Below, one piece after another: positions 7,902 through 16,262 of a DNA stretch of 34,350 nt. The stretch comes from Clostridium sp. (GTDB lineage Bacteria; Bacillota; Clostridia; Lachnospirales; Lachnospiraceae): NCBI GenBank assembly GCA_018377235.1, contig JAGZZT010000021.1, positions 1 through 34,350 on the forward strand. The letters run 5' to 3'. The position numbers and the translations under genes were made by a program. The notes below the pieces were generated by a model. That model searched no databases. It was not told the DNA's origin and saw only the letters and a list, made by a program, of their open reading frames with translations. Numbering within the stretch: position 1 is the stretch's first letter; each line of letters starts with the position of its first letter.

Positions 7902-8222
7902 CTAGACTCCTCCGAACAGAATGTCTGATCCAACTGCCTGTTCCACTGACTTCTTCACTTCTTCAATCCCCTGGCCTGTGTTCCCGGACACGCCCGGAAT
8001 AAGAATCACCGCTGGAAGCAGGTTTTCTCTATACCGCTCGACTGTGCGGCTGATTTGGGCGGCCGCCGCCTCTGTTATATAAATCACCGCATAGTCTCCG
8101 GAGGCCAGCCTGCGAAACACCTGCTCGGTCTCCTCTGCCCCGTCTGCGGGAAATGTGTCAAGTCCCAGGGCGGCAAAGCCGTAAATGCTGTCATAATCAC
8201 CTATAACTGCTATCTTATACAT
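7902..8222 (-). CDS. ntpF: V-type ATP synthase subunit F
   Basis: Subunit F is the small Rossmann-like rotor protein that binds the D shaft. The 106-residue product begins MYKIAVIGDYDSIYGFAALG, the expected beta strand and glycine turn, and contains YAVIYITEAAA and the strand PAVILIPGVSG near its end. It overlaps the ntpC end by 8 bases (ATGTATGTATAA context), so it is probably translated by reinitiation. The 58-base gap to ntpA is the longest inside the A-to-F part of the operon. Confidence 0.92.
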   Translation of the reverse strand: MYKIAVIGDYDSIYGFAALGLDTFPADGAEETEQVFRRLASGDYAVIYITEAAAAQISRTVERYRENLLPAVILIPGVSGNTGQGIEEVKKSVEQAVGSDILFGGV

Positions 8223-9189
8223 ACATTTCCCTGATCCTTTCCCGAATCGCTTCCTCCGGAAGATGATTCAGCTTCCCTGTCAGAATGATTCGAACCGTCT
8301 TAATCTCATTTTCCCTGGCTAACAGGTAGGCTGCCAGCGGCCCCGCTGAAAACGGATTGTACTTCTGCGGCTTAATGCTCTCTATCAGCTGGTTATCGCA
8401 CCACCTCTCAAAGGCTGAAGGCGATTCCTTGAGCGCCTCCGCTCCTTCTCGGTAGGAGGTTCCCTCCAGATATTCACAAATAGCCAAAATTCCTGAGAGG
8501 GCAGCCATGGAAAGCCGTTCCGTATTTAAGCTTTCGCAGGGAACCATACTCTGTTTCATAAATTCCAGGCTTTTTCCCGTCTTCTGAGAGCGGACGGCTA
8601 TCTTAATGTCAGCCACCGCTGTAACTGACTCTGCATAAGCCATAAGCACCGGCTCTTTGCTTTGTTTCCCCTCACTGTAAATCGCTTCCAGAGCCGCTCT
8701 GTCTATCAGAGCATCACATGCCTGCCCGTCTCCGGTGTGAAGAAAGGTCTCGTAGGCTTCCTTTCCTATGCGCTGCATATGAACCGGAAGAGCCTTAAAA
8801 TCCTTTTCCGCTACAATTCGTTCCATCTCTGTTCCATCAATGCCGCAGTCCTCGTAGTACAGCTCTCCGGGGAAATCAGGAGACGCTGTCTTTTTAATGG
8901 CAGCCTTCAGGTTGTGGTACAGCTTCTGATAGCTGAATACCGATAGAATTCTGTCGTCTCCTCCTAAGAGATCCTGCACTGTTTTCTGCGCCTTGGCCTC
9001 CTCAGCCTCTAAAAGTTCCTCAGCCGTCTCATTTAAATTTCCGCTTCCCCAGCCCTTTTCCCGGAGAAAATCAAGGCAGCCACCCCAGGTCTTTACCGCC
9101 ATCAGCTGTTCTATCACAGAGGAAGAAAACAGCGCCGTCTCCATAGCCCGGATTCGAGCAACTGCATACGTATAATTCTTATCCGCCAT
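8215..9189 (-). CDS. ntpC: V-type ATP synthase subunit C (AC39-like funnel)
   Basis: Subunit C forms the funnel that connects the central stalk to the K ring. The 324-residue protein fits the AC39 family: it starts ADKNYTYAVARIRAMETALF, typical of subunit C. It carries MAYAESVTAVADIKIAVRSQKTGKS in the middle and ends with PLAAYLLARENEIKTVRIILTGKLN, the conserved C-terminal motif. TAGGAGGAAGG lies 5' of the ATG, 11 bases after ntpE. Confidence 0.93.
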   Translation of the reverse strand: MADKNYTYAVARIRAMETALFSSSVIEQLMAVKTWGGCLDFLREKGWGSGNLNETAEELLEAEEAKAQKTVQDLLGGDDRILSVFSYQKLYHNLKAAIKKTASPDFPGELYYEDCGIDGTEMERIVAEKDFKALPVHMQRIGKEAYETFLHTGDGQACDALIDRAALEAIYSEGKQSKEPVLMAYAESVTAVADIKIAVRSQKTGKSLEFMKQSMVPCESLNTERLSMAALSGILAICEYLEGTSYREGAEALKESPSAFERWCDNQLIESIKPQKYNPFSAGPLAAYLLARENEIKTVRIILTGKLNHLPEEAIRERIREMYV

Positions 9190-9200
9190 ATTCCTTCCTC

Positions 9201-9800
9201 CTATTCTGTTTCAAATAAGAGCTTCTGAATCTGATCGGAGCATTCATCCCTCCTGGCCGTAAGAAGCGCCTGGAAAGAACAGTTTTCCTCGATTCCGCCG
9301 TAATCTAAAAGGAATCCGCCGTCTACATGAGCCGGTTCTGAGCCTATTTTCAGGCTTCCTCCCCTCTCTGCAGCCGCCTGATTCAAGCGCTTATCAAAGC
9401 CGTCCGGAAGGCGTTTTAAATCCCGTTCTGAGAAACGGATTTCCCCTTCCTTAGGAAGTGCAGACTGCCGGACCATCTGCTCTATAAAAGAAAAATATTC
9501 CTCTGCCCCCATCTCTAAAAGACTCTGATGGGCCTTCTCAAGCTGTTCTCGGAGCATATCCTGCTTGGCAGCCAGAATCAGCTGGCGCTTTTTCAGAGAA
9601 GCGGAAGATCTGGCTCTCGCCTCCAGCTCCTTTTTCACAAGCGCCTCCCTTTCCTTTGCCTCCTCCCGGAGTCTTAAAAGGCTCTCCTCTGCCTCCCGCA
9701 GGACTGCGCCGGCCTCTTCCTCTGCCTGTCCCTGGATCTCATCAGCCTGCGCCCTGGCCTCTGCCAGAATCCGGTCTGTAATCTTTTCCAGTCCCGTCAT
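9201..9800 (-). CDS. ntpE: V-type ATP synthase subunit E (peripheral stalk)
   Basis: Subunit E forms the peripheral stalk with the G/H subunit. The 199-residue product starts MTGLEKITDRILAEARAQAD, followed by a long alanine- and glutamate-rich helix to about residue 100, then a small globular C-terminal part ending in SDQIQKLLFETE. An ATG six codons upstream (9818) is possible. The 9800 ATG has AAGGAG at a spacing of eight and gives the usual N-terminus, so it is preferred. Confidence 0.9.
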   Translation of the reverse strand: MTGLEKITDRILAEARAQADEIQGQAEEEAGAVLREAEESLLRLREEAKEREALVKKELEARARSSASLKKRQLILAAKQDMLREQLEKAHQSLLEMGAEEYFSFIEQMVRQSALPKEGEIRFSERDLKRLPDGFDKRLNQAAAERGGSLKIGSEPAHVDGGFLLDYGGIEENCSFQALLTARRDECSDQIQKLLFETE

Positions 9801-9878
9801 ACCTGTCTCTCCTTCCATATCCTGTATCCTTGCCTTCTGCGCTGTTTCCTTCCCGGAAACACTGTTTCTGTACCAGAA

Positions 9879-10352
9879 TTAAAGCGCGCTGACTGCCAGG
9901 ATGGATACTAACAGAGCCAGAATAGCATACGTCTCTACCATGGCCGGAAACAGCATGGCCTTACCGAACTGCTCTGGCTTCTTAGCCACGATTCCAATGG
10001 AAGCTACCGCTGTTCGGCCCTGGTGAATAGCAGATACCAGGCCTACAATTCCAATCGGAAGGCAGGCTAAAAAGTAGAGAAGACCTGTTCCCAAGGACAT
10101 TCCCATATCAGCGCCTCCGCCTAAAAGCCCTGTTCCGGAGAGTACCAGAAAGCCTACTAAAAGGCCGTAAATACCCTGAGTTCCCGGAAGCAGCTGCAGG
10201 ATCAAAACCTTGGCAAATTTTCCCGGATCCTCTGTTACAACGCCTGCCGCCGCCTGTCCCGCCATACCTACCCCAATAGCCGAACCAATTCCTGCAAGCC
10301 CTACTGCAACTGCTGCGCCCAACAATGCAAATACAATACCCATTTCACTCAT
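9879..10352 (-). CDS. ntpK: V-type ATP synthase subunit K (rotor ring proteolipid)
   Basis: The 157-residue protein is a duplicated two-helix hairpin (four membrane helices) that forms the ion-carrying ring. The second hairpin has the ion-binding carboxylate in AMVETYAIL (Glu140). The first has LQLLPGTQG with Gln59 at the equivalent place. The residues that coordinate Na+ in Enterococcus hirae NtpK (Leu61, Thr64, Gln65, Gln110, Glu139) line up with Leu55, Thr58, Gln59, Gln111 and Glu140 here. This argues for a sodium-coupled enzyme; the alignment was made by eye. Confidence 0.95.
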   Translation of the reverse strand: MSEMGIVFALLGAAVAVGLAGIGSAIGVGMAGQAAAGVVTEDPGKFAKVLILQLLPGTQGIYGLLVGFLVLSGTGLLGGGADMGMSLGTGLLYFLACLPIGIVGLVSAIHQGRTAVASIGIVAKKPEQFGKAMLFPAMVETYAILALLVSILAVSAL

Positions 10353-10355
10353 AAC

Positions 10356-12368
10356 TTACTCCTCCTTAATATCTGCATACTTTGTATTTCTGCGAAACGG
10401 CTCAAACATTCGTCCTCCGCCCTCATAGAATTTACCGAAAAATTCTACATACTGAAGACGGCAGGTATGAACGTAAGCTCCCAGCAGATTAATAGCCAGG
10501 TTAAAACCATGTCCTACCAGGAATACCAGAATAAATACCACTGCGCCCAGAATTCCATTTCCCGCCATGCTTCCCATCTGGTTGATAACCGAAGCAATAA
10601 CGCCTGTAGCAAGTCCCAGAGCCAGAAGTCTGGAATAGGAAAGCACATCGGAAAGCCAGCTTGTAATATTGTAGAGATCATAGGCTCCCAACGCCAGCCT
10701 GAGGGCCGGATTTCTGCTGCTTCTTCCCGACATGAGAAGGATTCCAGCCGCTCCTCCTATGGCCAGTATCTTCGCCAGCAGATTAACCGGTTCCGGTAAC
10801 ACAATAATCATCTGGGACATGGATGCAAACAGCTCTGACGGAAGAAGAATTAAAATCAGCCCCGTTAAGAGACAGTACCAAAGAACCACATCACAGAAAA
10901 AATCCAGTATCCGTTTATCCTTTAAAAGCATATATCCCTTCAGGCCAAGCCCCAGGAACAGATGAATCACACCGAACAGCATGGACATTACAAGCATCTT
11001 CATGGGATCGTCAAGGGGTGTAAACCAGACGGCCGGTATGCTTATCTCCCGCCCGAAAAACGTCCTGGAAATCACATTCACCGCATCTCCGAAATATCCG
11101 CCGAACATAACGCCCCAGAACAGCGTCGAGACGCCGCAGTACATGAACAGGCGGATCGACTTTCTCATGCCGCTTCCCATCCTCGGAAATTTTTTCAGAA
11201 GAATAAAGCAGGCCAGAAATACAATCAGACCGTAGGCTGCGTCCGACAGCATCAGCCCAAAGAAAAAAATATAGCAGAGCGACATAACCGAGGTAGGATC
11301 CATCTCTCCTCTGGCCGGAAGTCCGAAGGAGGCAGTCACTCCCTCCGCCGACTCTGCAAAGGTACTGTTCTTTAACAGTACCGGCGCTTCCTCATTTTCC
11401 GGTACTTCCTCTGTCTCTGCGTAAAGATCAAATCTCTCGTTTAAACGGGTCAGAAGCTTCGCTTCCTCCGGTTCAGGCACAAAGCCTGTAAGGAGAATGG
11501 TTTTCCCAGACTGAAGCATATTTCCCTGCGCCTGGTACTTCTCCGCCTGCATTCGGCAGTAATCTGACAGCAGCCTGATATTTTCTCTGGATGTGCCGTA
11601 GGCCCTGAGCTTTTCTGTCGTTGTACGGATTTCATCGCGAATCTGCTGAATTTGCCCCTCCAGCTCCCCTTTCTTCACTGCTGGAATCTGGTCAAAGCTC
11701 TGAGAAGGCCTTGCGAAGCCCGATGCCCTCAGAGCTTCCTCCACCTGCGCTGCATCCTCTCTCAGACACAGAACCGCGGCGCACACCTGATCCTTATCCT
11801 TTCCTACTAATTGAATATAAACATCTGCTGATGGAGCTCTTTCAGCTGCTGCCTGATAAAGGGAGTCAAGTGTTGTCTGCGCTCCAGCCGCTCCAATGAA
11901 AAGAACGGTTTTTTCGGTACCGGAATACTGCATAGACACGTCGAGAGCCAGCCATGGGGAAAGTGCTTCTATCTGAGTCTCCAGTTTGGCAATCGCCGCC
12001 TTGTTTTCCCCTATCTCTCTGCTGTACTCTAAAATCTGCTTCACATCCTCCATCACCAGCCGATGATTTTCCCGAAGAGCTGCAAATTCCTCCCCTGAAG
12101 CCAGCGGCTTTCCGGCAAGCCCCGAAAGAAGCGGAGTCTTTTCCGGTGCGTACTGGTCAAGAACCTCCAGGGCCTGCTCTGCTGTCCAAGCATCTCTTTC
12201 ACAGCTCTGCCGCCTGGCAGATGTATCTGGTCTCTGAAAAGTGCTTCCCTCTGGTTCCTCCAGATGTGAGATTTCCACAACTCCGGCTCCCTGAAGGAAT
12301 TCCAGTACCTGTCTCTGATCCGTTAAAAGAGCGCAGATGGTAATTTTCTTCATCTGCAGAACTGCCAT
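10356..12368 (-). CDS. ntpI: V-type ATP synthase subunit I (a-subunit stator)
   Basis: Subunit I is the membrane stator that carries the ion half-channels. The 670-residue protein has a soluble, partly coiled-coil N-terminal half (to about residue 330). A C-terminal half of about seven to eight membrane helices follows, including FFFGLMLSDAAYGLIVF, WYCLLTGLILILLPSEL and the LSYSRLLALGLATGVIASVINQM helix that holds the essential Arg. The start is chosen at ATG 12368, nine bases after AGGAGG. A GTG two codons earlier is too close to the ribosome binding site. It ends three bases before ntpK. Confidence 0.94.
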   Translation of the reverse strand: MAVLQMKKITICALLTDQRQVLEFLQGAGVVEISHLEEPEGSTFQRPDTSARRQSCERDAWTAEQALEVLDQYAPEKTPLLSGLAGKPLASGEEFAALRENHRLVMEDVKQILEYSREIGENKAAIAKLETQIEALSPWLALDVSMQYSGTEKTVLFIGAAGAQTTLDSLYQAAAERAPSADVYIQLVGKDKDQVCAAVLCLREDAAQVEEALRASGFARPSQSFDQIPAVKKGELEGQIQQIRDEIRTTTEKLRAYGTSRENIRLLSDYCRMQAEKYQAQGNMLQSGKTILLTGFVPEPEEAKLLTRLNERFDLYAETEEVPENEEAPVLLKNSTFAESAEGVTASFGLPARGEMDPTSVMSLCYIFFFGLMLSDAAYGLIVFLACFILLKKFPRMGSGMRKSIRLFMYCGVSTLFWGVMFGGYFGDAVNVISRTFFGREISIPAVWFTPLDDPMKMLVMSMLFGVIHLFLGLGLKGYMLLKDKRILDFFCDVVLWYCLLTGLILILLPSELFASMSQMIIVLPEPVNLLAKILAIGGAAGILLMSGRSSRNPALRLALGAYDLYNITSWLSDVLSYSRLLALGLATGVIASVINQMGSMAGNGILGAVVFILVFLVGHGFNLAINLLGAYVHTCRLQYVEFFGKFYEGGGRMFEPFRRNTKYADIKEE

Positions 12369-12406
12369 ATCCACATCCCTCCTGTCTGGATTTTCCGCGG
12401 TATCTG

Positions 12407-12721
12407 TTACATCTTAAGCAGGATGTCCGTAATCAGATGTACTGCTTCCTCTGACTTATCCTCTGCCCGCTTTCGCATCAGGGAAATTTCCCTTTCCGCT
12501 TCCTGTACTGCCTGTGAAAAGAGCTCCTTCTCCTGCAGTTTTGCGGCATTTCTCACCGCTTCCAGGCTTTCCCGTATTTCACGTTCAGCACTTTCTCTTC
12601 TTTTTTGCGCCTCTTTGCCAGCCTGAGCTGACAGATCCTTTCCCCTCTGTCTGGCTTCGCCTACCAGTTCAGACGCCTGTTTCTCCGCCTCCTGTACTGC
12701 CAGAATTGTTTCCTTTACCAT
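12407..12721 (-). CDS. ntpH: V-type ATP synthase subunit H/G (peripheral stalk)
   Basis: The 104-residue product is one long amphipathic helix rich in Glu, Lys and Ala (VKETILAVQEAEKQASELVGEARQRG onward). This fits the small peripheral-stalk partner of subunit E, called AhaH or G depending on species. It is the first gene of the operon, ahead of ntpI, as in Thermus. AAGGTGGTG precedes the ATG. The symbol is a choice among family names; the low-complexity helix makes assignment depend mostly on context. Confidence 0.82.
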   Translation of the reverse strand: MVKETILAVQEAEKQASELVGEARQRGKDLSAQAGKEAQKRRESAEREIRESLEAVRNAAKLQEKELFSQAVQEAEREISLMRKRAEDKSEEAVHLITDILLKM

Positions 12722-12927
12722 TTGCTCACCACCTTCTGCCTCTTAATTCCAGCTGTTCCAGCTCAAACTCCCGCCCCGCAGCCGATCACCTGCTTTGGTT
12801 CTGCCGCCTCATGCAAAATGTCTGTCTCAAAGTTTCTTAAAACACAGCTGCACCTCATATTAGTATAATGCAGTGCCCTTTTCTTCATTCATAAAAAAGA
12901 GGCAGTTCACCTTGCATATTTCCAAAT

Positions 12928-12956
12928 ATTATACAGCTTATTCCTATATATGTCTA
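12928..12956 (-). promoter_or_regulatory. Promoter of the V-type ATPase operon
   Basis: Minus-strand TAGACA (12956-12951), 17-bp spacer and a perfect TATAAT (12933-12928) lie about 207 bases upstream of the first gene. This implies a leader of roughly 200 bases. Confidence 0.65.
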
Positions 12957-13071
12957 TAAAATTAATTTTAAATTTATTGTTTTCGTTTTGTTTTTATTGA
13001 TTTAACATTTTTGTCAAACATTTGTGATATTTTTGTTTCTTTTATCAGCGCATAAATAGTTCGTAATTTTC

Positions 13072-13100
13072 TTGAAATTGTCTTTTATTTTTTGGATATT
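13072..13100 (+). promoter_or_regulatory. Candidate promoter of the sigma-54 regulator gene
   Basis: TTGAAA (13072-13077) and GATATT (13095-13100) are separated by 17 bp, about 80 bases before the TTG start at 13181. Matches are 5 of 6 and 4 of 6. The AT-rich surroundings make chance matches likely. Confidence 0.35.
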
Positions 13101-13180
13101 TGCGGTAAAATGTGTGATAATAACTATTTCAAGACAGCTGCGCCAGCATAAACCCGAGCGGCTTCATGGAGGACATTTCA

Positions 13181-15139
13181 TTGAAACGGATTGTAATTAT
13201 CACAGATCGAGAACGGATTGCAGAAAAAATCAAGGAAGATCTGCTCTGCGTGTTTCGAGGCAGAGCGGAAATTGAAAAACTCACCTTTGAAGATATCGCA
13301 GATATGCCTGAAATTGATGGGGATCTCCTCCTGTTCACGCTGGGAGACAGGATTGAGCGGATCAAAGAAAAGCTCCTTCATCCAGAACATATTGTCATAA
13401 TCCGCAGGACAATCCGGGAAAAAAATCTGGTAAAGCTCTTTGAAATTCCCCAGGGAACTCCTGTCCTTGTAGTAAATGATAATTACGAAAACACCCTGCA
13501 GACTGTCAATCTTCTCTATGATTTGAATGTGGACAATCTGATTTTAAAGCCCTGGGATCAGGTAAGCTGTGATGAATCCATTACTATCGCCATCACTCCG
13601 GGAGAGGCTGAACATGTTCCTTCTTTTATTAAACGGATCATCGATATCGGCGACCGCTGCGTAGATCTGGCTACCTTTATGGATATTATTTACCGGCTCC
13701 AGCTGGGCGATGAGGAGATCTCCAAGCGTCTGCTGTCTTATGCCGATGGCATAGTAAATTCTAACCGCGGTCTGAACCAATATTATAAAGAAACAATTAT
13801 GAAAAATATCCAGATGAAGCATGTTCTGGAATCTGTAGATCTGGGTATTCTTCTGACACTTCCAGACGGAACTATCGTTCTGTGCAATAAACGGTTCCGT
13901 GAGATGATAAAAAAACCAGTTCGAGAGGGAGTAACGCAGCTTTTCTCTCTTTTTGACGAATCTCTTTTTGAATTTTTCTCCAGAGATTCCTTTGATTTTG
14001 AGCCGGCCAGATTCGGCGTCTGTGAAATGACAGTCCGAAAAAACAGGCTCAGCTATGACGGATCTGTATACCAGGATCTCTATTTTTTCCGGGATATTAC
14101 CTATGTAAAGGCGTTAGAGGAAAAGGTCAGCCGCCAGGTAAAAAAGCAGGGGTTCACCGCCAGATATCAGATACAGGATATTCTGTACCAGTCGGAAGCC
14201 ATGAGACGCTGCCTGGAGAGTGTGCGCATTTTTTCTCCTGGCAGCAAAACCATTCTGCTGGAAGGAGAAAGCGGAACGGGAAAGGAACTGATTGCCCAGT
14301 CTATCCACCATCTGTCAGAGCGCAGCACTCAGCCTTTTGTGGCGGTAAACTGCGCGGCTGTCCCTGAAAACCTCCTGGAAAGCGAGCTGTTCGGCTATGT
14401 CCGGGGAGCTTTCACCGGGGCCAGCAAGGAGGGAAAGTCCGGACTGTTTGAACAGGCAGACAAAGGAACTCTCTTTCTCGATGAGATTGGTGATATGCCT
14501 GTGGGACTTCAGTCCCGGCTGCTGCGCGTAATTCAGGAAAAACAGATTATGAGAATCGGAAGCGACCGGGTTATTGATATAGACGTCCGCATTATCGCCG
14601 CCACCAACCGGGATCTCCGCCAGGAAATGCAGTGCGGACGTTTCCGCAGCGATCTCTACTATCGTTTAAGTGTTCTGCCTGTTTCCGTACCTCCCCTGAG
14701 AGAACGAAAGGAGGACATTCTTCTCCTCTTTTCCAGCTTTTTATCGGAACCATGCAAAATACCGGAACGCATTCAGCGCATTCTCCTTGCCCACGACTGG
14801 CCAGGAAACGTCAGAGAGCTTCGAAATGCTGCCGAATACTTTGAACTGATGAAGAGCCGTGAAAACTGCCTCCCCGACTATCTGATGCGCCTGGAGGGCA
14901 GTCTCCTGTCAGAAGAGGAGAAACAGCTTCTGAGTCTGATACGTGATGTCCAGGACGCTGGAATGCCAACAGGGCGCGGATTTCTGAGGCAGTCGCTTTC
15001 AGAGCGTTTGGGAATTTCTGTCAGTGAATACCGTCTCCGTGGGCTTTTAGGCCAGCTTGAGCAAAAAGGGCTGGCAGTAAAGCACACAGGACGGAGCGGC
15101 ACACGGATCACAGAGCAGGGGAGAAAGCTGATAGGCTGA
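13181..15139 (+). CDS. Sigma-54-dependent transcriptional activator (PAS, AAA+)
   Basis: Enhancer-binding proteins of this type use ATP to open sigma-54 promoters. In order there is an N-terminal sensor region (about 1-205) of no obvious class, a PAS-like domain (ESVDLGILLTLPDGTIVLCN, about 217-300), and the AAA+ domain. That domain has Walker A GESGTGKE (362-369), the sigma-54-contacting GAFTGA loop (409-414), and Walker B GTLFLDEIGD (429-438). The C-terminus looks like a winged helix (LSERLGISVSEYRLRGLLGQL, then GLAVKHTGRSGTRITEQG) rather than the usual Fis-type HTH. The start is TTG 13181, eight bases after GGAGG; the in-frame ATG at 13166 overlaps that ribosome binding site. It probably controls the operon starting at 15511. 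Confidence 0.9.
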   Translation: MKRIVIITDRERIAEKIKEDLLCVFRGRAEIEKLTFEDIADMPEIDGDLLLFTLGDRIERIKEKLLHPEHIVIIRRTIREKNLVKLFEIPQGTPVLVVNDNYENTLQTVNLLYDLNVDNLILKPWDQVSCDESITIAITPGEAEHVPSFIKRIIDIGDRCVDLATFMDIIYRLQLGDEEISKRLLSYADGIVNSNRGLNQYYKETIMKNIQMKHVLESVDLGILLTLPDGTIVLCNKRFREMIKKPVREGVTQLFSLFDESLFEFFSRDSFDFEPARFGVCEMTVRKNRLSYDGSVYQDLYFFRDITYVKALEEKVSRQVKKQGFTARYQIQDILYQSEAMRRCLESVRIFSPGSKTILLEGESGTGKELIAQSIHHLSERSTQPFVAVNCAAVPENLLESELFGYVRGAFTGASKEGKSGLFEQADKGTLFLDEIGDMPVGLQSRLLRVIQEKQIMRIGSDRVIDIDVRIIAATNRDLRQEMQCGRFRSDLYYRLSVLPVSVPPLRERKEDILLLFSSFLSEPCKIPERIQRILLAHDWPGNVRELRNAAEYFELMKSRENCLPDYLMRLEGSLLSEEEKQLLSLIRDVQDAGMPTGRGFLRQSLSERLGISVSEYRLRGLLGQLEQKGLAVKHTGRSGTRITEQGRKLIG

Positions 15140-15510
15140 TAGGCAGCTTTTCTCTCCTCTGCATCGCAGATGTGTTAAAAAGCCTTCCATTTCCTTGTTT
15201 TTATCCATTTTATCCTAATTTTCATCCGATTTATTTTTGTTTTTTTATTTATTTTTCAAATATTCGTCCATTTTTTTCTAAATAAATATTTTTTCTTCCG
15301 TTTCCCTTCTATATCTCTCTGCGTACCCTTTACTGCCGCAACTTTTTTGTGTTCTTTTCTGCTTTTCTTTCTTTTTTTCCGCATTAATGATGTTATTTTT
15401 CATTTTTTCTTTCAATTTTCATATTTTGGCATATTTTATGCGTATTATATCTCGCAAATAATATCAGAAAATAATGGGACTGAAATTCCCAGACAGACTG
15501 GAGGGATATC
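15140..15510 (+). other. T-rich intergenic region ahead of the peptide operon
   Basis: This 371-bp gap has no supported gene. Just at its start, overlapping the regulator stop, an imperfect hairpin GAGAAAGCTG/CAGCTTTTCTC is followed by no T-run. The middle is extremely T-rich. A weak inverted repeat, AAATATT (15258-15264) and AATATTT (15285-15291), lies about 140-170 bp upstream of the sigma-54 promoter, where activator sites usually sit. Its significance is low in such AT-rich DNA. Confidence 0.6.
15426..15441 (+). promoter_or_regulatory. Sigma-54 (-24/-12) promoter
   Basis: TTGGCATATTTTATGC matches the sigma-54 consensus (TTGGCAC, then TTGC), with the invariant GG (15428-15429) and GC (15440-15441) separated by exactly 10 bases. 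It lies 70 bases before the first gene of the operon and directly downstream of a gene for a GAFTGA-bearing activator. No sigma-A type promoter is evident closer to the gene. Confidence 0.8.
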
Positions 15511-16239
15511 ATGGGAAACCCAATCATTGGGGTATTTGCAGATACAATGAGCTGCAGTAAAGGCGGTTTCGGAGATGTTGCCCGGCAATATGTGAACGCT
15601 TCCTACATCAGTGCTGTAGAAAAAGCAGGAGCTGCTTCATTCATCATACCTGTCAGCAGTGATCATGAAAAAAACAGGAAATTGATCGATCTGTGCGATG
15701 GGCTTCTATTTCCTGGAGGAGAAGACATTGATCCACGCTATTATGGCGAAAATCCCCATCCAAATCTGGGTGAAATACGCCCAGAAGTAGACGAATTTTT
15801 ATTCCACAGCTTCCTATATGCGTTGGAACAGAGGAAACCAGCCCTGGGAATCTGCAAAGGAATGCAAATGATGGTTGTAGCTATGGGAGGCTCTCTCTAT
15901 CAGGACATCTACTCTCAAAGAGAAACAGAAACTTTTCTGCATAGCCAGTCAGGACGACGCACTTATGGGCTCCACCAGGTTCGGATTGAAAAAGACAGCC
16001 GTCTTTTCCAGATTCTCGGAACAGAGCACCTCGCTGCCAACAGTATGCATCATCAGAGCGTACGAACTCTGGGAAAAGGCCTTCGCTGTTCTGCCCAGAC
16101 AGAGGACGGAATTGTAGAAGCAGTGGAAAGTCCTGACGGACGGCTGATTGGCGTTCAATGGCATCCTGAAGAAATGGTTCCTGAAAGCGAAGCCATGAAA
16201 CGGCTGTTTCTGAACCTGGTTCAGCGGGCGTCCATATAA
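15511..16239 (+). CDS. Class I glutamine amidotransferase-like gamma-glutamyl hydrolase (PuuD-like)
   Basis: Members of this peptidase C26 family cleave gamma-glutamyl amide bonds, for example gamma-glutamyl-GABA in putrescine use. The 242-residue protein has the fold's LLFPGGEDIDPRYYGE segment (about 67-82), the nucleophile Cys in LGICKGMQMM (about 114-123), and the catalytic His and Glu in VQWHPEEM near residue 215. Charged Lys replaces the frequent Arg after the Cys. CTGGAGGG precedes the ATG. It is the first gene after the sigma-54 promoter, 23 bases before the amidohydrolase. The actual substrate may be another gamma-glutamyl or amide compound. Confidence 0.88.
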   Translation: MGNPIIGVFADTMSCSKGGFGDVARQYVNASYISAVEKAGAASFIIPVSSDHEKNRKLIDLCDGLLFPGGEDIDPRYYGENPHPNLGEIRPEVDEFLFHSFLYALEQRKPALGICKGMQMMVVAMGGSLYQDIYSQRETETFLHSQSGRRTYGLHQVRIEKDSRLFQILGTEHLAANSMHHQSVRTLGKGLRCSAQTEDGIVEAVESPDGRLIGVQWHPEEMVPESEAMKRLFLNLVQRASI

Positions 16240-16262
16240 TCGGAAATAGGGAGGATCAGATT

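Larger units (their letters stand above)
12722..13180. other. Divergent intergenic region, V-ATPase operon / sigma-54 regulator
   Basis: This 459-bp AT-rich gap holds the minus-strand V-ATPase promoter (12928-12956) and a candidate plus-strand promoter for the regulator (13072-13100). No gene is supported inside it. The stretch at 12960-13070 is strongly T-rich on the plus strand. Confidence 0.7.

Noticed and set aside
7844..7933. N-terminal extension of ntpA by 30 codons
   Set aside because: It overlaps ntpF, lacks family similarity, and the downstream ATG gives the standard start of subunit A.
12841..12900. TATAAT on the plus strand near 12864 as a promoter
   Set aside because: No -35 box at suitable distance and no gene follows on the plus strand for over 300 bases.
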